Below, in pieces: positions 40,624 to 52,056 of a stretch of 64,000 nucleotides of DNA. The stretch's first letter is position 1. Every line of letters starts with the position of its first letter. The position numbers and the translations under genes are program-made. Below the pieces are notes generated by a model that was not told where the DNA came from, did no database searches, and saw nothing but the letters and a program-made list of their open reading frames with translations. Location: contig JAJLRJ010000009.1 of NCBI GenBank assembly GCA_024195265.1, forward strand, positions 7,696,791-7,760,790. The letters run 5' to 3'. This DNA is from Dendrophyllia cribrosa. Taxonomy: Eukaryota > Cnidaria > Anthozoa > Scleractinia > Dendrophylliidae.

Positions 40624-40908
40624 TCAGTGCCCAGAATGAACCACCATGTTGCTTGGTATTTGTCCTCAACCTAAGCTGTCACTGTTAGGTTTAATATCCA
40701 ATATGGTTATAACTCTTGAGTCTGTGGATGACATTACAAAATGACTCGACCTCATGCTACTGATGACGTTATATCTTGTAACCATCGCAGCCGATTCTCA
40801 CCAAACTTGGTCGAAATGTGTCTTGGAGATAATGTGTATTATATCCCCCCCACCCCCTTGTATGTCCCAACCAGAAGGACCGTTCACAGACTCAGATTCC
40901 TTATCGCT

Positions 40909-41474
40909 TACCGTGTGGCATGAACTTTTGGCGGAAGTTTCGCGGATTGCCGACTTTTTGCATTTCGCAGTAACAAATTTTCGCGGATCTCGTGCAAGCT
41001 CCTTTCCGGTATTTCACGTACGTACCTCAAGATGGCTCGCTCGATTTCTACAACTACTATTATTACTTTGAGAATGGCGTCCTTTTGGACGACCCATTTC
41101 TAATAAAAAAAAAACCGAACAGTTCCCATGTATTACAGCCATCCATTGTTTGTTTTTAGGTGCGTAGGAGATGGTCTACTCGTCCAGAGTGATCAAGTTT
41201 ACCCCTCGTCTCCTAGTGCTCCTACGCAGCCATTCCGTTGGGGTCGTCACACAACGCCCTTCCCTACTAAGTGGACCCCCGACCAGAGACCGCAGAGACT
41301 CTTCGCTATTAGTTGCAGTTGCCGAGTTTGCTCTGATCTGGATCTGAATAAATGGAGTAAATTTTCGCGGATTTTTTGTTTTCACGAGTTCATTTTCACT
41401 AGATCTTACTTCCGCAGATCGTTGGAAAACCCGCGAAATTTGGTTCCGCGAAAATTTCATGCCATCACACGGTA
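40909..41474. mobile_element. MITE with TACCGTGTGGCATGAA ends
   Basis: TACCGTGTGGCATGAACTTT at the left and, inverted, TACCGTGTGATGGCATGAAA at the right. Further inverted blocks are GCGGAAGTTTCGCGGAT and ATCCGCGAAA-type sequences. A second hairpin (GTGCGTAGGAG..CTCCTACGCA, about 41160-41228) looks like a nested insertion. Length 566 bp. Confidence 0.7.
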
Positions 41475-41854
41475 TGCTATGTTTTGTTTTGATTAGCACA
41501 AGGCGAGCATAAGCATAAGCGGAGGCGTATAAACAGGAAAAGCTTTGATCCTTGTGGTTGCTTTTATGCTTACGCTTTTGCTTATGTTCCCCCCCCCCAC
41601 AGGATCTCCTCTTAGGGTACTAAAATAAAAAATAAATAAATCGTATTTATTTAACGAGGGTGACACTAAATAGTCATAAGACTAACAAACCTGTGGCCAT
41701 CGGATTCCTGATCGAATTGAAAATGACCACCGTTGGAAATATCGCGGTACCTTTCGCGGTACCTTTCACGGTATTGAACCGAAAAATGTCAAAGTGTCAA
41801 AATTGTGTTGTTTTAGAATTGGTACCTTCTGGGGTTAGGGTATTTTCCCCAACC

Positions 41855-41885
<31 letters not shown>

Positions 41886-42211
41886 ACCCCATATTACTAT
41901 AGTCACTATATATACGACCCGACTTAGCATTGTTTCTTGCACTGTTATTCAATCAAAATCGCCACCAAATTCATCGAAACTGACCTCAGATGACAGAAAT
42001 TGTTTTTGTCAGTGGCTCAAGATTTCCGGAGAAATGAGTTTTCCTTTTAAGGACAGTAATTTACATTTCATGTAACATGTGTTCTAAATTTCGTGTTAAT
42101 TATTTCAGTCGTTTAATATATTTTTTAAGGAGACGTTTCCCCACTAGCACTCCATTTATTTATTTTTTTAAAATCTCTTTTGTTGTTGTTTGTATTCCAA
42201 AAGCATAAATA

Positions 42212-42389
42212 CAGTGAAACCTGTATTAAGCGGACACCCTCGGGACCCTCGCTAGTAGTGTCCGCTTGATAGAGCTAGAAGAGTCCGCTGAATAAAGGTC
42301 CGTTTTACAGTCAATATGGGAAGAAAATTTAGGGCCCCATGCAGCTGTTTTCGGCTTAATAGAGGGTCCGCTTAATACAGGTTTAACTG
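42212..42389. mobile_element. Tc1/mariner-type MITE with TA duplication
   Basis: Flanked by TA on both sides. CAGTGAAACCTGTATTAAGC at the left is inverted at the right as GCTTAATACAGGTTTAACTG. The element is 178 bp and non-coding. Confidence 0.85.
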
Positions 42390-42902
42390 TATTTGGCACC
42401 CGGATTTGGCATTCCAAAAAGGACTAGCGTGTCTCTATTTAACGGTTTTCTGCCACGTATAAAATAACCTACTTCCAAATCGAACACAAGTTGATGTTAT
42501 AAAAAACTTCTTTTGTTTGAAACACAATCTTCATTCTTTTCAGCCTGTTTGGTTTTAATATCCTCTGTCTTTGTGAGACATTCATTGTCGTTAAGCTCAA
42601 TTTTTAATAATTTTGATCATGAATGTTAATATATAGCCTGCGTGGCAGTTAATATATCGCTCGGTGATATTTTTCGAAATTCAGTTTAGGCAACCTTCCA
42701 TCCGAACAGTTATTTTACCGAAATATTTCGTTGGGTGCCCCTGGTATATTACAGATTTTCTAAAAATATTAACGGTTACAACAACATACACTTTATTTTA
42801 CAACGCTAGCCACTACAACTATATACAATAGCTGATTTCCGCTAAAAACAAAAGCTAAAAACAAAACAAAAACAAAAGCTAAAAACAAAAGCTAAAAACA
42901 AG

Positions 42903-44324
42903 ACATTGTTATTCCGTGTTATTTAAAAACTTTTATCCGCAGAAAGAAGGCTAAACATTTGTTCTGGAATGTACGATCGATTCGCATTTTAACCGATGGC
43001 ATCCTGACAGAACAAATAAACCGGTAAAATAATCCTTCTAAGGAGATAGCGACACCCATTTATAGAGCACTGCTTTACAGATATACCATAATTCCTCGGA
43101 AGCTAGGGCATTTTTGGGCGTGTTGGGAGGAATATAAATGCTACGTACTTGCACCCCAGACTTAACTAACTGCACGTCTCGGGTGTCTTACCAAAGCGTT
43201 CCTTGAGAAAAGCTGTCCCGTTGCGAGACCGCCATTTTCGATCGAATTTACAGATTTCAGTGGAGATTAGTGTAAGTAGCTGATGTTTAACAATAGATAG
43301 TGGCAAAGAAAACTGTTTTAAATAACATTTTATCCAATGAAATGCCTTTTTCGTGAAATTAATTAACTCTCCTTTGGTATGCCGCAACTGATCTGAAAGA
43401 TCCGTGGTCTGTTTCTTAGCCATCGAGTTCTTGCATTCGTTTACGAGAAAGATGTACCTAGATTGATTATTAATGCGAATTTGACTGTAAATAAGCCTGT
43501 TTTAGTGTGGGAACGTTTATTTTGGCCTGGCGTTATCTTGAACAATCTTTTGTGCAATTCTGAACATTCAAAGGTCCAAATTTTGTGCTTCCTCGCGAAA
43601 CTGGCTAATCGGTTGTCTGACAACACCTCAGCGAATCGAACGAAAGTGAAAAGTCGCGAAAAAAATTAAACAAAGTGATCGTAAGATTAACATTTGAGAA
43701 AATATTCTGAGACTACAGCATTGTCAGTTTACAGCATTGTCTGTCTTTCATTGATCTCGATACCATTACATGTTATTGAACGAAATAGGGTGTTACCAGA
43801 AACTCCTTAGGCATTTCTGGTGATATGTATTGTTGGTGAAGTACAATTTGTTTTAGATCCTGTTCACTACGTGTCGTCCAGAAAAACTTTCTTTGAGCTT
43901 GAAATGTTTTTCGTGTCTGTTTTGGGCGTCGTCTTTCACCTCTAACCTAAAGCAAGATCTGCATATGTGTATATGAGATAATAAGACAGACAACAATCAA
44001 CTACTGTCGGACGTGTCAGGTTAATAACACAATGAATCACAACACTAAAAAGTCATATCTATAAAATATTTTTTTAATGATAAGAACATCTCTGCTTTGT
44101 CACGCACTTCAAAGAGGACGAGTATCCGGTTCCGCTAGCGAATGACCAGTGATGTGGAAACCGGATGTCTTCATTCTCAACTATTTTATTTCGATCGTTT
44201 CAGTCCCAGGCCCACTTTAATCCTTTTCCCTGGATGTCGCATCCGACTATCCAAATGAAAGCTATTGAGCAGTATTTTTTGACGGTGTTGTGTGGGTTTT
44301 GGGGTACTCCTTTATCTGCATGGC
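42903..44324. other. No recognisable feature
   Basis: Plain A+T-rich sequence. An open frame on the minus strand (43166-43423) begins MAKKQTTDL but shows no family signature and no convincing donor. A fragment of the 88/106-bp repeat family (CAAATGAAAGCTATTGAGCA) lies near 44253. Confidence 0.4.
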
Positions 44325-44467
44325 CTAGCCTGTTCCAGGCTCTTAGATAGTGGGGGCGAGCGAAAAATGTCAGAGCGAGCGAGGAAAAAAACCCTTCCTC
44401 GTTTTTTCTTCGCTCGCTCCGATATTTTTCGCTCGCCCCCACTATCTGAGAGCCTGGAACAGGCTAG
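44325..44467. mobile_element. Palindromic MITE (CTAGCCTGTTCCAGGC ends)
   Basis: CTAGCCTGTTCCAGGCTCT at the left is inverted exactly at the right end. The arms extend through ATAGTGGGGGCGAGCGAAAA to a central hairpin. Several overlapping Ser/Arg-rich open frames here are shadows of the palindrome. Confidence 0.85.
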
Positions 44468-44862
44468 CATGGCCTTGCAACGAGGACGTGCCACCCCACA
44501 TGGCCTGGATGGTATGGTTTTCAGGTTTTTTGTCTTGAATGGGGTATCGATTTCATCATTTATAATCTTAATGGCCTTAGCTTATGTCTTAAACAGGATA
44601 TTAAAACACATAAATTTAAAGAACCTCACCGCAAGCCGAATTTTAACCAGTATTTTGTTGGCACTGATTTCCGTTGTCCGTTGTTGTTGTTGACTTCCGT
44701 TGTCAACAAAGCTAACAGTGGGACAATTTGTAAATGTCACAGACGGGTCTCAAATTTCGGTATTTTTCAACAACGTCACGGTTTGAGTAGCGTGTGAACA
44801 AGCTCCTTTTTGGGGTATTGGTCGCTCCACTCGCCGAATAACCTCTAACCCTAACCCTAATA

Positions 44863-44991
44863 CCCCCCCCCCCCCCCCCCCCACCCCTCACACCCCAAAA
44901 AATAGGCTATACGGTTTAATTGGCCTGGTCGCACCTTCCTACCCAAGCGTTTGTCGAGTACGCCCCCCCCCCCCCCCCCCCCCCCCCCCCC
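44863..44991. repeat. Two long C homopolymers
   Basis: 20 C at 44863-44882, preceded by TAACCCTAACCCTAATA, and 29 C at 44963-44991, preceded by CGAGTACG. Together they resemble half of the poly-G/poly-C-capped elements at 38017 and 58762. The CCCTAA units are too few to be a telomeric tract. Confidence 0.7.
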
Positions 44992-45061
44992 GTTTCTTGA
45001 TCATGCTAATCGGCTCTACTGACATGTGCAGGATTTAAAAGAATGTCTACTCTGAAATATG

Positions 45062-45450
45062 AATTAAAGGGGCTCTGTCACCATTCTTAGTGTTACTTTA
45101 AAAAGACCAAAAGACATCTTTATATCAGTGGAAACCCAAAAATAAGGGTCCAGTTTTGTTTAAAGTTATTCTATTTGTGTTCTAAGAGTAAAAACAAGTG
45201 TCTTGGGCTGCAGATGGCCAGGATGAAATGGATTGCAACTTGAAAGAAATCGAGCCAATTGTTTTCAAGTTCATCGCCTTTTGTTTTGGAAAACGCGTTA
45301 AAACTCAGATTGTGGTTTATTCCCACTTCGAAAATTCCCTTGATACCTTCCTCTTGGTGTTCTATAACCTTTCGTGTTTGACAAAGGTGCTTAGTTTTAA
45401 TTTGGGGCAGTTTTGATCACAAAATGTCAAAAATCCCCATGACTTTAACA
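45062..45450 (+). mobile_element. Dispersed repeat, GGGGCTATGTC family, plus-strand copy
   Basis: Alignable by eye with 57283-57670 over its whole length. Shared blocks are AAAGGGGCT(C/A)TGTCACCATT, CATCTTTATATCAGTG, CTTGGGCTGCAGATGGCCAG and GGTNCTTAGTTTTAATTTGG. Confidence 0.75.
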
Positions 45451-45793
45451 TACATTATATATAGCTGATTTTTTAAAAAACATGGTTGATGAAAATTAGC
45501 AATTTCACTTCAACAATGCTCAAACAAAGGTTTAATGACCCCGATCAGCCTTAAAATCACACAACGGAGACTGAAGAAAAAGGAGAGGGAGCAAGGGGGA
45601 GAGAAAAAAAAGACTAGCTTTTGTTTTATTATATTTGTGGACTTCAGGAGAAACACACTCCAGAGGCTTCCTCGGAGCGGTATGGTTTTCAAAAATCCAG
45701 CTAGTCAATTTTATCATGAAAGAATAATATGTCGACCGCCATTTATGAATAAGGTCTTACTTTGCAAAATGACATTGTGTAATAGTCCTTTTG

Positions 45794-46001
45794 ACAGTTG
45801 TGTGCTTGGTGACCTTGCCTTTGAGTGGAAGCGAGGCTGGAGGTGACCTTGCTTTGATACAAACCTTTCTGCCTTTTAATAATGCTTTTCTCATGCTAAC
45901 TAGCTAAATTTACATCTGAAAAGCTCCAAGGTCTGTATCAAAGCAAGATCACCTCCAGCCTCGCTTCCACTCAAAGGCAAGGTCACCAAGCACACAACTG
46001 T
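45794..46001. mobile_element. MITE with about 70-bp inverted arms
   Basis: ACAGTTGTGTGCTTGGTGAC at the left is inverted exactly at the right. The arms continue through CTTGCCTTTGAGTGGAAGCG and AGGCTGGAGGTGA. Its right end is 64 bp before the LIM exon, so it may overlap promoter or 5' UTR sequence. Confidence 0.85.
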
Positions 46002-46064
46002 AAAAATAACTATTGGTGAAAAATTGCAACTGTTATATCTTGATGAATTGATCTTTCTGTGCAG

Positions 46065-46242
46065 CATAAAATGCCGCCAAAAGGGGAACACATAGAAGGG
46101 CCCACACCTTGCCCACGATGTGGTGATAAAGTTTACAAAGCTGAAGAAGTTATCTGCGAAGGATCAAAATGGCACAAAAAGTGCTTTGGCTGCAGAGACT
46201 GCGGTAAAAAACTAGACAGCACCACTTGTAATACTCACGAAG
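46065..46242 (+). CDS. LIM copy 1, exon 1
   Basis: The coding part begins at 46071. It holds the first zinc finger and the start of the second: C-x2-C at CPRC, H-x2-C-x2-C-x2-C at [10 protein letters not shown], then KKLDSTT. The six bases CATAAA before ATG would be 5' UTR. Confidence 0.88.
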
Positions 46243-47464
46243 GTATGTCAGGCATCACTGAATGGATTTTTTGTATATAGCGCCATATACAAATATCAGA
46301 GTCCCAATGGGGGGAGGGGTCTCTGGAGCACTGAAATTTTGTCTGTGGAGCCAGGAGCCCAAACCTTTCCCTGGAGCCCGATAAAGAAAAATTCGACTGC
46401 AGGGATTTGTCACGCACAGGTTCACAAGGAAAAAACGGGGTTTGAAGAAAAGAAAATTACATAAACAAACACTTTTTTTTCATTTAGCGCACTGCATTGG
46501 CTACGAAGTGTGTGCTCTCTAGGAGGAGCTTCCCCGAAACATTTTTTAAACATTTTTTAGGCGCCCCAAAATGTGTTTTATAGCACTTTGACTGCAAATT
46601 TACCAGAAGTTTCCCCGGAGTAGATCTAGATGTGATGGAGCCCAGGAGCCCTGATACTTTTTATCTTGGAGGCCCACATTTTAATGCACGGAGCCCTGGA
46701 GTCCTAAAGCTCTTTGGGACCCCGAAATATGACCCCTCTCCTCGCGGACATATTCATACTACCTCTGGTTGTACAAACTAGGATAACTAAGCCCAATGCA
46801 TGCTGGGCGGCAGCTCAAAGTAATCTTGGCAAAATTTTGTCTGCTCGATATGAATTGATTCCTTTTATCTGTTGTTTAAACAATCGCGGCCAGGCCTTTG
46901 TGCGAATCAGACAAGTTAACAGTGTAACCTAAACTAGAGGAAAGCAAGTATACTGCTCGAAACTCAGGGCTTTGTCACGGAAAAAGCTGAAAGCAAATTA
47001 AATGAGAGCTATTAAAAATAACAGGTCATGGATAAATAGACAGGTTCACTTGTAAAGCAAGTTTCTTTGGGTTCAATTTCCCCACTACTTATCTTTTTTT
47101 CAGTGTTGAATCAGTGAAAAAAGGCGACCTTTTTTTCGGAACAAACGTCGGTGTTTTCGCGCCGATAAAAGGGCGCCTAATCGCAGGCTTTGAAAAAAGG
47201 GAAATATACAGTCTCCAGACTTAATAGCATCAAATGATATTTCTTCCCCCAACCAAACTAAATGATGATTTTTGCATCCATAATGGTTTGAAAGGGGACT
47301 CTAAGCGAACAAGAACCTTCCATTCAAACCTACTTGTCAGCATCTAAAGCACACGACATTTCCTTTCAGGTGAAGTATACTGCAAAGGATGTTACGGCAA
47401 GCACTTTGGACCCAAAGGTTATGGCTTTGGACAGGGAGCAGGAGCCCTTACGCGCACAACATGA
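46071..47464 (+). CDS. CRIP-family LIM protein (copy 1)
   Basis: Two exons, 46071-46242 and 47370-47464, joined in phase 1 with donor GAAG|GTATGT and acceptor TTTCAG. The 88-residue product has one LIM domain. Zinc ligands follow the CRIP pattern: CPRC, WHKKC, GCRDC, then YCKGC; the family tail [15 protein letters not shown] is present. Known CRIP proteins (77-88 residues) are small cytoplasmic or nuclear zinc proteins that bind partners through LIM. The start MPPKGEH is the first in-frame Met after a plausible acceptor (CTGTGCAG at 46064), so a 5' UTR exon probably lies upstream. AATAAA at 47578-47583 serves as poly(A) signal. Confidence 0.92.
46243..47369 (+). other. Intron of LIM copy 1
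   Basis: Contains purine-rich blocks GGAGCCC(A/T)GGAG repeated near 46320-46400 and 46625-46720, related to a block at 47635-47745 downstream of the gene. No exon seen. Confidence 0.5.
47370..47464 (+). CDS. LIM copy 1, exon 2
   Basis: 95 nt: completes Gly, then [19 protein letters not shown] and ends ALTRTT, TGA at 47462-47464. It supplies the last two zinc ligands and the Gly-rich tail. Confidence 0.92.
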
Positions 47465-47577
47465 ACCGAGGCAGCCAGAAGAAAGCACCTCTTTGGAACA
47501 AAATTGACTAGAGATTGTCGCATTTTAATTCCACAGTTTGTGTTTCCCCTATATAAGGGAAAGAAATGAAATTTCTT

Positions 47578-47583
47578 AATAAA
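47578..47583 (+). terminator. Polyadenylation signal of LIM copy 1
   Basis: AATAAA 114 nt after the stop codon, followed by a TGTGTTTATTG downstream element. Confidence 0.65.
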
Positions 47584-48057
47584 TCGGTGTAATGAAAACA
47601 GTGTGTTTATTGCATATTTTGCTTCAGGGTCTCAAAAGGGGGGTCGAGAAGGGGGGAAAGGGGATCTATAGCCCTGCCGAAATTTCTGCTATAGAGTCCG
47701 GAGCTCAAACGTTTCCCTGCCTGGAGCTGAAGGGCCCTTAAAATGTCTATTCCTTTACCAAGATTAAAGATTCCGTTAATTTTATTTACCAAGATTAAGA
47801 AGGGCTTGGAGAAACATGGATCTTGGAGAGGAGAAAGTGATGTAGATGCACATAGAGATTTTATGGTGTGCTACTGATGGATGCATACTGTGTCCTCTCC
47901 AGGGTGATCCAGGGCATTTTCAGATGTGCAATTTTACCAAAATTAATCGATCATTTTATCTTTGCATTTGGTTATCATATATAGACAAAAGCAATGAGGT
48001 CTGAATTTCCCGCAATAAGTATACGTTAGCTGTTTTGAATCACTGGAGCCATGATTA

Positions 48058-48241
48058 TAGACCCTATTCATAAATGGCGGCCGGTTTATTATTCTTTTAT
48101 ATTCATGCTAATTAGCCCAACTAGCCTCGTTAGCATGTGCAAAATTAAAAAGAATTTTTGCTCTAAAATGAGGCTAGTTGGGCTGATTAGCATGAATATA
48201 AAAGAATAAATAAATCGGCCGCCATTTATGAATAGGGTCTA
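48058..48241. mobile_element. Palindromic MITE (TAGACCCTATTCATAAATGG ends)
   Basis: The 20-base end TAGACCCTATTCATAAATGG is inverted exactly at the right, and the arms run through TTTATTATTCTTTTATATTC and GCTAATTAGCCCAACTAGCC. It shares plan and motifs with 31733-31917. A C-rich run (48245-48283) follows immediately. Confidence 0.85.
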
Positions 48242-48450
48242 TACCCCCCCCCCCCCCCCCTCCCCTCCCCTCCCCCCCAAAAAGATGCAGATCCCCAAAA
48301 GTGCGTCTTCTTCTTAAGTATCACCCCACACCCCCTCCTCCCCGAGCACTAAAACCCTATGAGGCCCTGGTACTTCTTCATAGCGTGATCTGACAAAGGT
48401 GGCCGTGGAAATTTCACACCGTTGCAAGCCTGTTTTTATTAGCGACATAA

Positions 48451-48707
48451 GGGACGGACCATTTAATTTTTGTGGGGGAGGGGGGTTGGGCAATTACCAA
48501 AAAATATTCCTGTATAAGAAATTTAAGAAAAAAAAGAATCATGCACAAGAAAGCACGTGAAAAAGAGAGACTTATTTTGGTGAAAAAAATTCTTGCAAAT
48601 AGTGATGCTGAAAAAAAATTCATACTGAGAAGAAATTGCCCAACCCCCCCCCCCCCCCCCCCCCCTCCCCCCCCTCCCCCACACACAAAAATTAAATGGT
48701 CCGTCCC
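48451..48707. mobile_element. C/G-homopolymer-containing MITE
   Basis: GGGACGGACCATTTAATTTT at the left is inverted exactly at the right. Next to it is a G-rich block at the left (GGGGGAGGGGGGTTGGGCAA) and a C run of over 20 at the right (48643-48665 and beyond). The Pro-rich and Gly-rich open frames across it are artefacts. Confidence 0.85.
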
Positions 48708-48709
48708 AA

Positions 48710-49262
48710 GGCATAAGCGCAAGCAAAAGAGTTTGCGTCAAGTGAAGCATAAACAAAGAGACACCTTATGGTTCATCTTCAATGGCAATCATCTAGTTGT
48801 CTTTCTCTTTGTTAAATGTTATGGTATGCGTACATGTGAATACATTTATATCGTAGCTTAAACCGGCTCTGAATTTAGTTTCATTTTCGGTTGGGTTCCT
48901 TTTGCTCAAAACCATGTAAATTAATGATAAAGCGGAATACCAGACAAAAGAAACTACAAATCAGACAAAAACAAATTTGAATCTTTCTTATCCTCTTGTC
49001 CATCGCTACTTTTTTCCAAAACTTTTCAATTCTGATTGGCTAAGAGCAGTGCAGTTCAAGTGTGCTACTTTCAGTACTACCAGTGCAAAAGGGTAACACC
49101 GATGCAAAAAACGCAACACCAGTGCAAATTATTTAAAACGTTCTTTCAGAATTTCATGTGCAAACGAAAAAGCGACTCGTGCAATTGAGCTTTTTGGAAA
49201 AAAAAATTGGAACTCGAAACCGTATGATTACCATTACTAATTATTATCAATATTTTGTAAAA

Positions 49263-49305
<43 letters not shown>

Positions 49306-50027
49306 TTGTAAAATACGTTGTTTCTATTTTTATAATTTTTCACGTTCGTGTAGAACCAGATGGCTTCACACGGCCTCGATCTAGCAAATCTTTCATCAAA
49401 ATTTACTCACGAAATTTCCCGCCATAATGCACCAATCAATTCCGGCTGTTACCATCCCCCCCACCCCCGGGCCAACCCGCGGGGATTTGTGTTTTTTTTT
49501 TTTTTCGTGGAACTACAAATTCCCCGCCCCCGAGCTGCCCGAAACTAATTCCCCGCCCCTGGGCAACAGAAAAGCAACAAAAATTACAAAAGTTAAAGAA
49601 ACATATATTAAAAGCACGTTTAATAATGTAACATCATTAATAACGTAACATCAGATCACCGAAAAGAAAGTTGCTGGCTCTGTGAAAGTTCTAACAAAAC
49701 GTCTATGAATCAGAATGTATAAAGACATCTTTAACGTTGTTTCTTTGATCGGATGCACGACTTTGGACTATCGGAAATTTTTGTTTATGCGTCAGCAGCC
49801 TGATGCTGTGCTTTGTTTTTTCGTGCCCTTGTCAACTTTGCTTTTTCAGCTCCTCGCCTCAAAGCCTACGTTGAAATACACATCAAGAAGTGTTTCCTAC
49901 CTTCAAACAAATTCTTTAACTTTGCAATACCTTGGTTTTCAAGCCAATCGCCCACAAAAGTAGTCGGTTTCCCGGCGAATTCTTCCATTACAAAAATAAG
50001 TTCGGTGGCTGCGTGGCACTTGGATTT
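48710..50027. other. Intergenic, low-complexity
   Basis: An ATA/AAT microsatellite at 49267-49304 and a CCCC/GGGG-rich block at 49450-49570 that resembles 50230-50350. No gene supported. Confidence 0.45.
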
Positions 50028-50185
50028 CATGAAAAAACTTTTTTAAATGTTATTTTAAAGTGCCAAAGTTTTTGAATAAAATATTTAATTCATATTTCCA
50101 CTGAAGAAGGGCAAAGCCCGAAACGTTTGGAACTTATTCAAAAACTTTGGCACTTTAAAATAACATTTAAAAAAGTTTTTTCATG
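50028..50185. mobile_element. Palindromic element with hammerhead-like centre
   Basis: CATGAAAAAACTTTTTTAAA at the left is inverted at the right, and the arms include TTATTTTAAAGTGCCAAAGT and TTTTTGAATAA. At the centre (50102-50131) CTGAAGAAGGGC, AAA, GCCCGAAACGTTT resembles CUGANGA / stem II / GAAAC of Penelope hammerheads. Probably derived from Penelope-type terminal sequence. Confidence 0.6.
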
Positions 50186-51096
50186 AATTCTTCCATTGTT
50201 TACTGACACGGCGACTGCATGGATCTGGCGATCGGTCAAGTTGTCCCCGCCACCAACCGCCGGGGCAACACGTTGTTGTACAAAATCCCCACCCCAGGGA
50301 CATAGGGCCTTACAAATCCCCGGGGTATGCCCGGGGGGATGCATAAAGCGCCAGGGACCAAGAACGAGTGTTATTATTGGTCGAAGAAGGTCGAATCCGA
50401 CCAAAAAATCCGGTTTGAATTTCCGAAATTTTCATGTCGAATGGAACGGTATTTTCCACTTGAATGAACCGATCTAGTTTCTTTAGCAGGCGATGTTGTT
50501 GAGACTGGTTGCAATTCTTCCATAGTACCTATAGAAACAGTAAGTTTATTTTCATAGTAAGAACAAGCACTCAATTCCACCAACAAGGAATATTCACAAT
50601 TGGCGGGATCATATGCAAAGAAGTTCGTGCATGAGCGTATTGCTCAAGTCATTCAGCTTTATTTTCAACTTTATACCAACGGCAGGAGCGATATTTCCTG
50701 AATCATCCACAAACACGTCGACGACAGAATTCTAAACCAACAAACGTGAAGAAACGATGCAATAAAAATCTCCTGACGTGTGCCTGGCCTGGCGTCGCCC
50801 ATCTTGTAGCTTTTCACGAGGCAACAACCACGGCTGAATTGTCGCACCGAGTAGAAATGCCATGCAAATGGAGCAGAAAATTTCCGGAAATTCCACATTT
50901 CCGGAAAACGGGACAACCTCGAGAGGTTGACCAAAATTTCCGAAACGAATTTTTCTAAAATTTCTGTTCCATTCGATTTGCACCGGAATTTCCGGAAATT
51001 TTGGTCGAATGGATGCTATGTTTCGTTTTCGCTATCATGTGACGAACGTAAGCATACGAAAATAGAAAATATATCCTATATAATAATCTAATCCTA

Positions 51097-51302
51097 GGGC
51101 GCTTTCCATTTGTCAGAACTTGTCGGCCGGACTGATCAATTTTTAAATATTATTCCATTGTCGGAACTGGTCGGCCGGACTGATCAATTCGGGAATAATA
51201 TGCACCCTTTTGATGGACTAGAAGGAACAAGTTTCAAAAAACCGCAGTCTTGTGACAAACTGACCGGTCCGGCCCGCCAGTTCTGACAAATGGTAAGTGC
51301 CC
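51097..51302. mobile_element. MITE (GGGCGCTT family), copy 2
   Basis: Left GGGCGCTTTCCATTTGTCAG, right (inverted) GGGCACTTACCATTTGTCAG. It shares internal ACTGGTC and AATTCG blocks with 18995-19272, confirming a family. Confidence 0.8.
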
Positions 51303-51318
51303 TTAGTTAGCTTATTAT

Positions 51319-51539
51319 CCTTTAACATCCCAAGGGTGTCATCCCAAAAATTCAAAATTCAAGAAAAATCCCAAATTTCATTTTGTAAAAATTAATTTTG
51401 AGAAACAAATGGTACCATGAAAAAGTACTGCTGAAGAGGTTTCATTTGAATGGTCACACCACAGGATTTCATCCACAGACTCAAAAGTTAGAACTACATA
51501 ATATGTCTGTATAATTGACTGTGAGAGTGAAAGGGTTAA
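51319..51539. mobile_element. piggyBac-like MITE, one unit
   Basis: The left end CCTTTAACATCCCAAGGG is degenerate; the right end GAGAGTGAAAGGGTTAA is intact, with TTAA at 51536-51539. It has one copy of the 88-bp unit (ATGGTACCATGAAAAAGTAC). A G-rich run (51541-51570) follows. Confidence 0.7.
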
Positions 51540-51674
51540 GAGGGTGGGGGGAGGGGGGGGGGGGGGGGTTGGGGTGAAGGAAGGCAAAACAATTAAGGTT
51601 GAACAAAGATGTTTGTCATCTCTAGAACATGTAGAGCCATTAAATAGTAAATAAACTGCCTTGAACATGTATGT

Positions 51675-51685
51675 TTTATTTTATT
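51675..51685 (-). terminator. Polyadenylation signals of LIM copy 2
   Basis: Overlapping AATAAA hexamers on the minus strand at 51675-51680 and 51680-51685, about 275 nt downstream of the LIM copy 2 stop. Confidence 0.5.
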
Positions 51686-51901
51686 TCGCTACAAAACAAA
51701 AATTAACTAATCTGAAAAAATAACCTGTGAATTATAGCTTTCCCATCTATAGAAAACCACTTTGGGGTCTACAAAAGGGTGAAAGTTCATACATACACTT
51801 GAGCAAAAAACTGCTTAATTAGCTTTTAACAGTAAAATGAATACAAGGGAAAATGTTATGCAGTCACAAAGTTAGACACCAGATATGCTAGCAGGCTACA
51901 G

Positions 51902-51973
51902 CCAGTTGAGCTGGTTAATTACTTTCCAGTTAAGCTGGTTCGTTTCCAGTCAAGCTGGTTACTTTCCAGTTAG
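51902..51973 (-). repeat. 20-24-bp tandem repeat overlapping the LIM copy 2 stop
   Basis: CCAGT recurs at 51902, 51926, 51946 and 51966, each followed by a variant of TAAGCTGGTT on the plus strand. The innermost unit encodes the last residues (LTGK) and the stop of LIM copy 2; the others are 3' UTR. Confidence 0.75.
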
Positions 51974-52056
51974 GTGAAGAGCACCAGCACCAGCTCCGTA
52001 TCCATATCCTTTGGGGCCAAACAGTTTCCCATAACAGCCCTTGCAGTACACCTGTC
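51959..52056 (-). CDS. LIM copy 2, last exon
   Basis: 98 nt: completes Gly, then [12 protein letters not shown] and the Gly/Ala tail, ending LTGK and TAA (51959-51961). Three nt longer than in copies 1 and 3. Confidence 0.88.

Larger units (their letters stand above)
39700..46060. other. Intergenic, repeat-rich; no supported gene
   Basis: No exon with credible splice context and protein signature was found. Contents are the MITEs listed individually, C homopolymers (41847-41885 region, 44863-44882, 44963-44991), an AAAACAAAAGCT low-complexity block at 42840-42902, and dispersed-repeat copies. The 5' UTR of the LIM gene at 46071 may lie at its right end. Confidence 0.5.

Noticed and set aside
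43166..43423. Minus-strand open frame starting MAKKQTTDL
   Set aside because: No recognised family, no GT donor in frame and no partner exons.
44846..44862. Telomeric TAACCC repeats
   Set aside because: Only two to three units next to a C homopolymer; too short to be an interstitial telomere.
48414..48861. Pro-rich and Gly-rich open frames
   Set aside because: They translate the C/G homopolymer of the MITE at 48451-48707.
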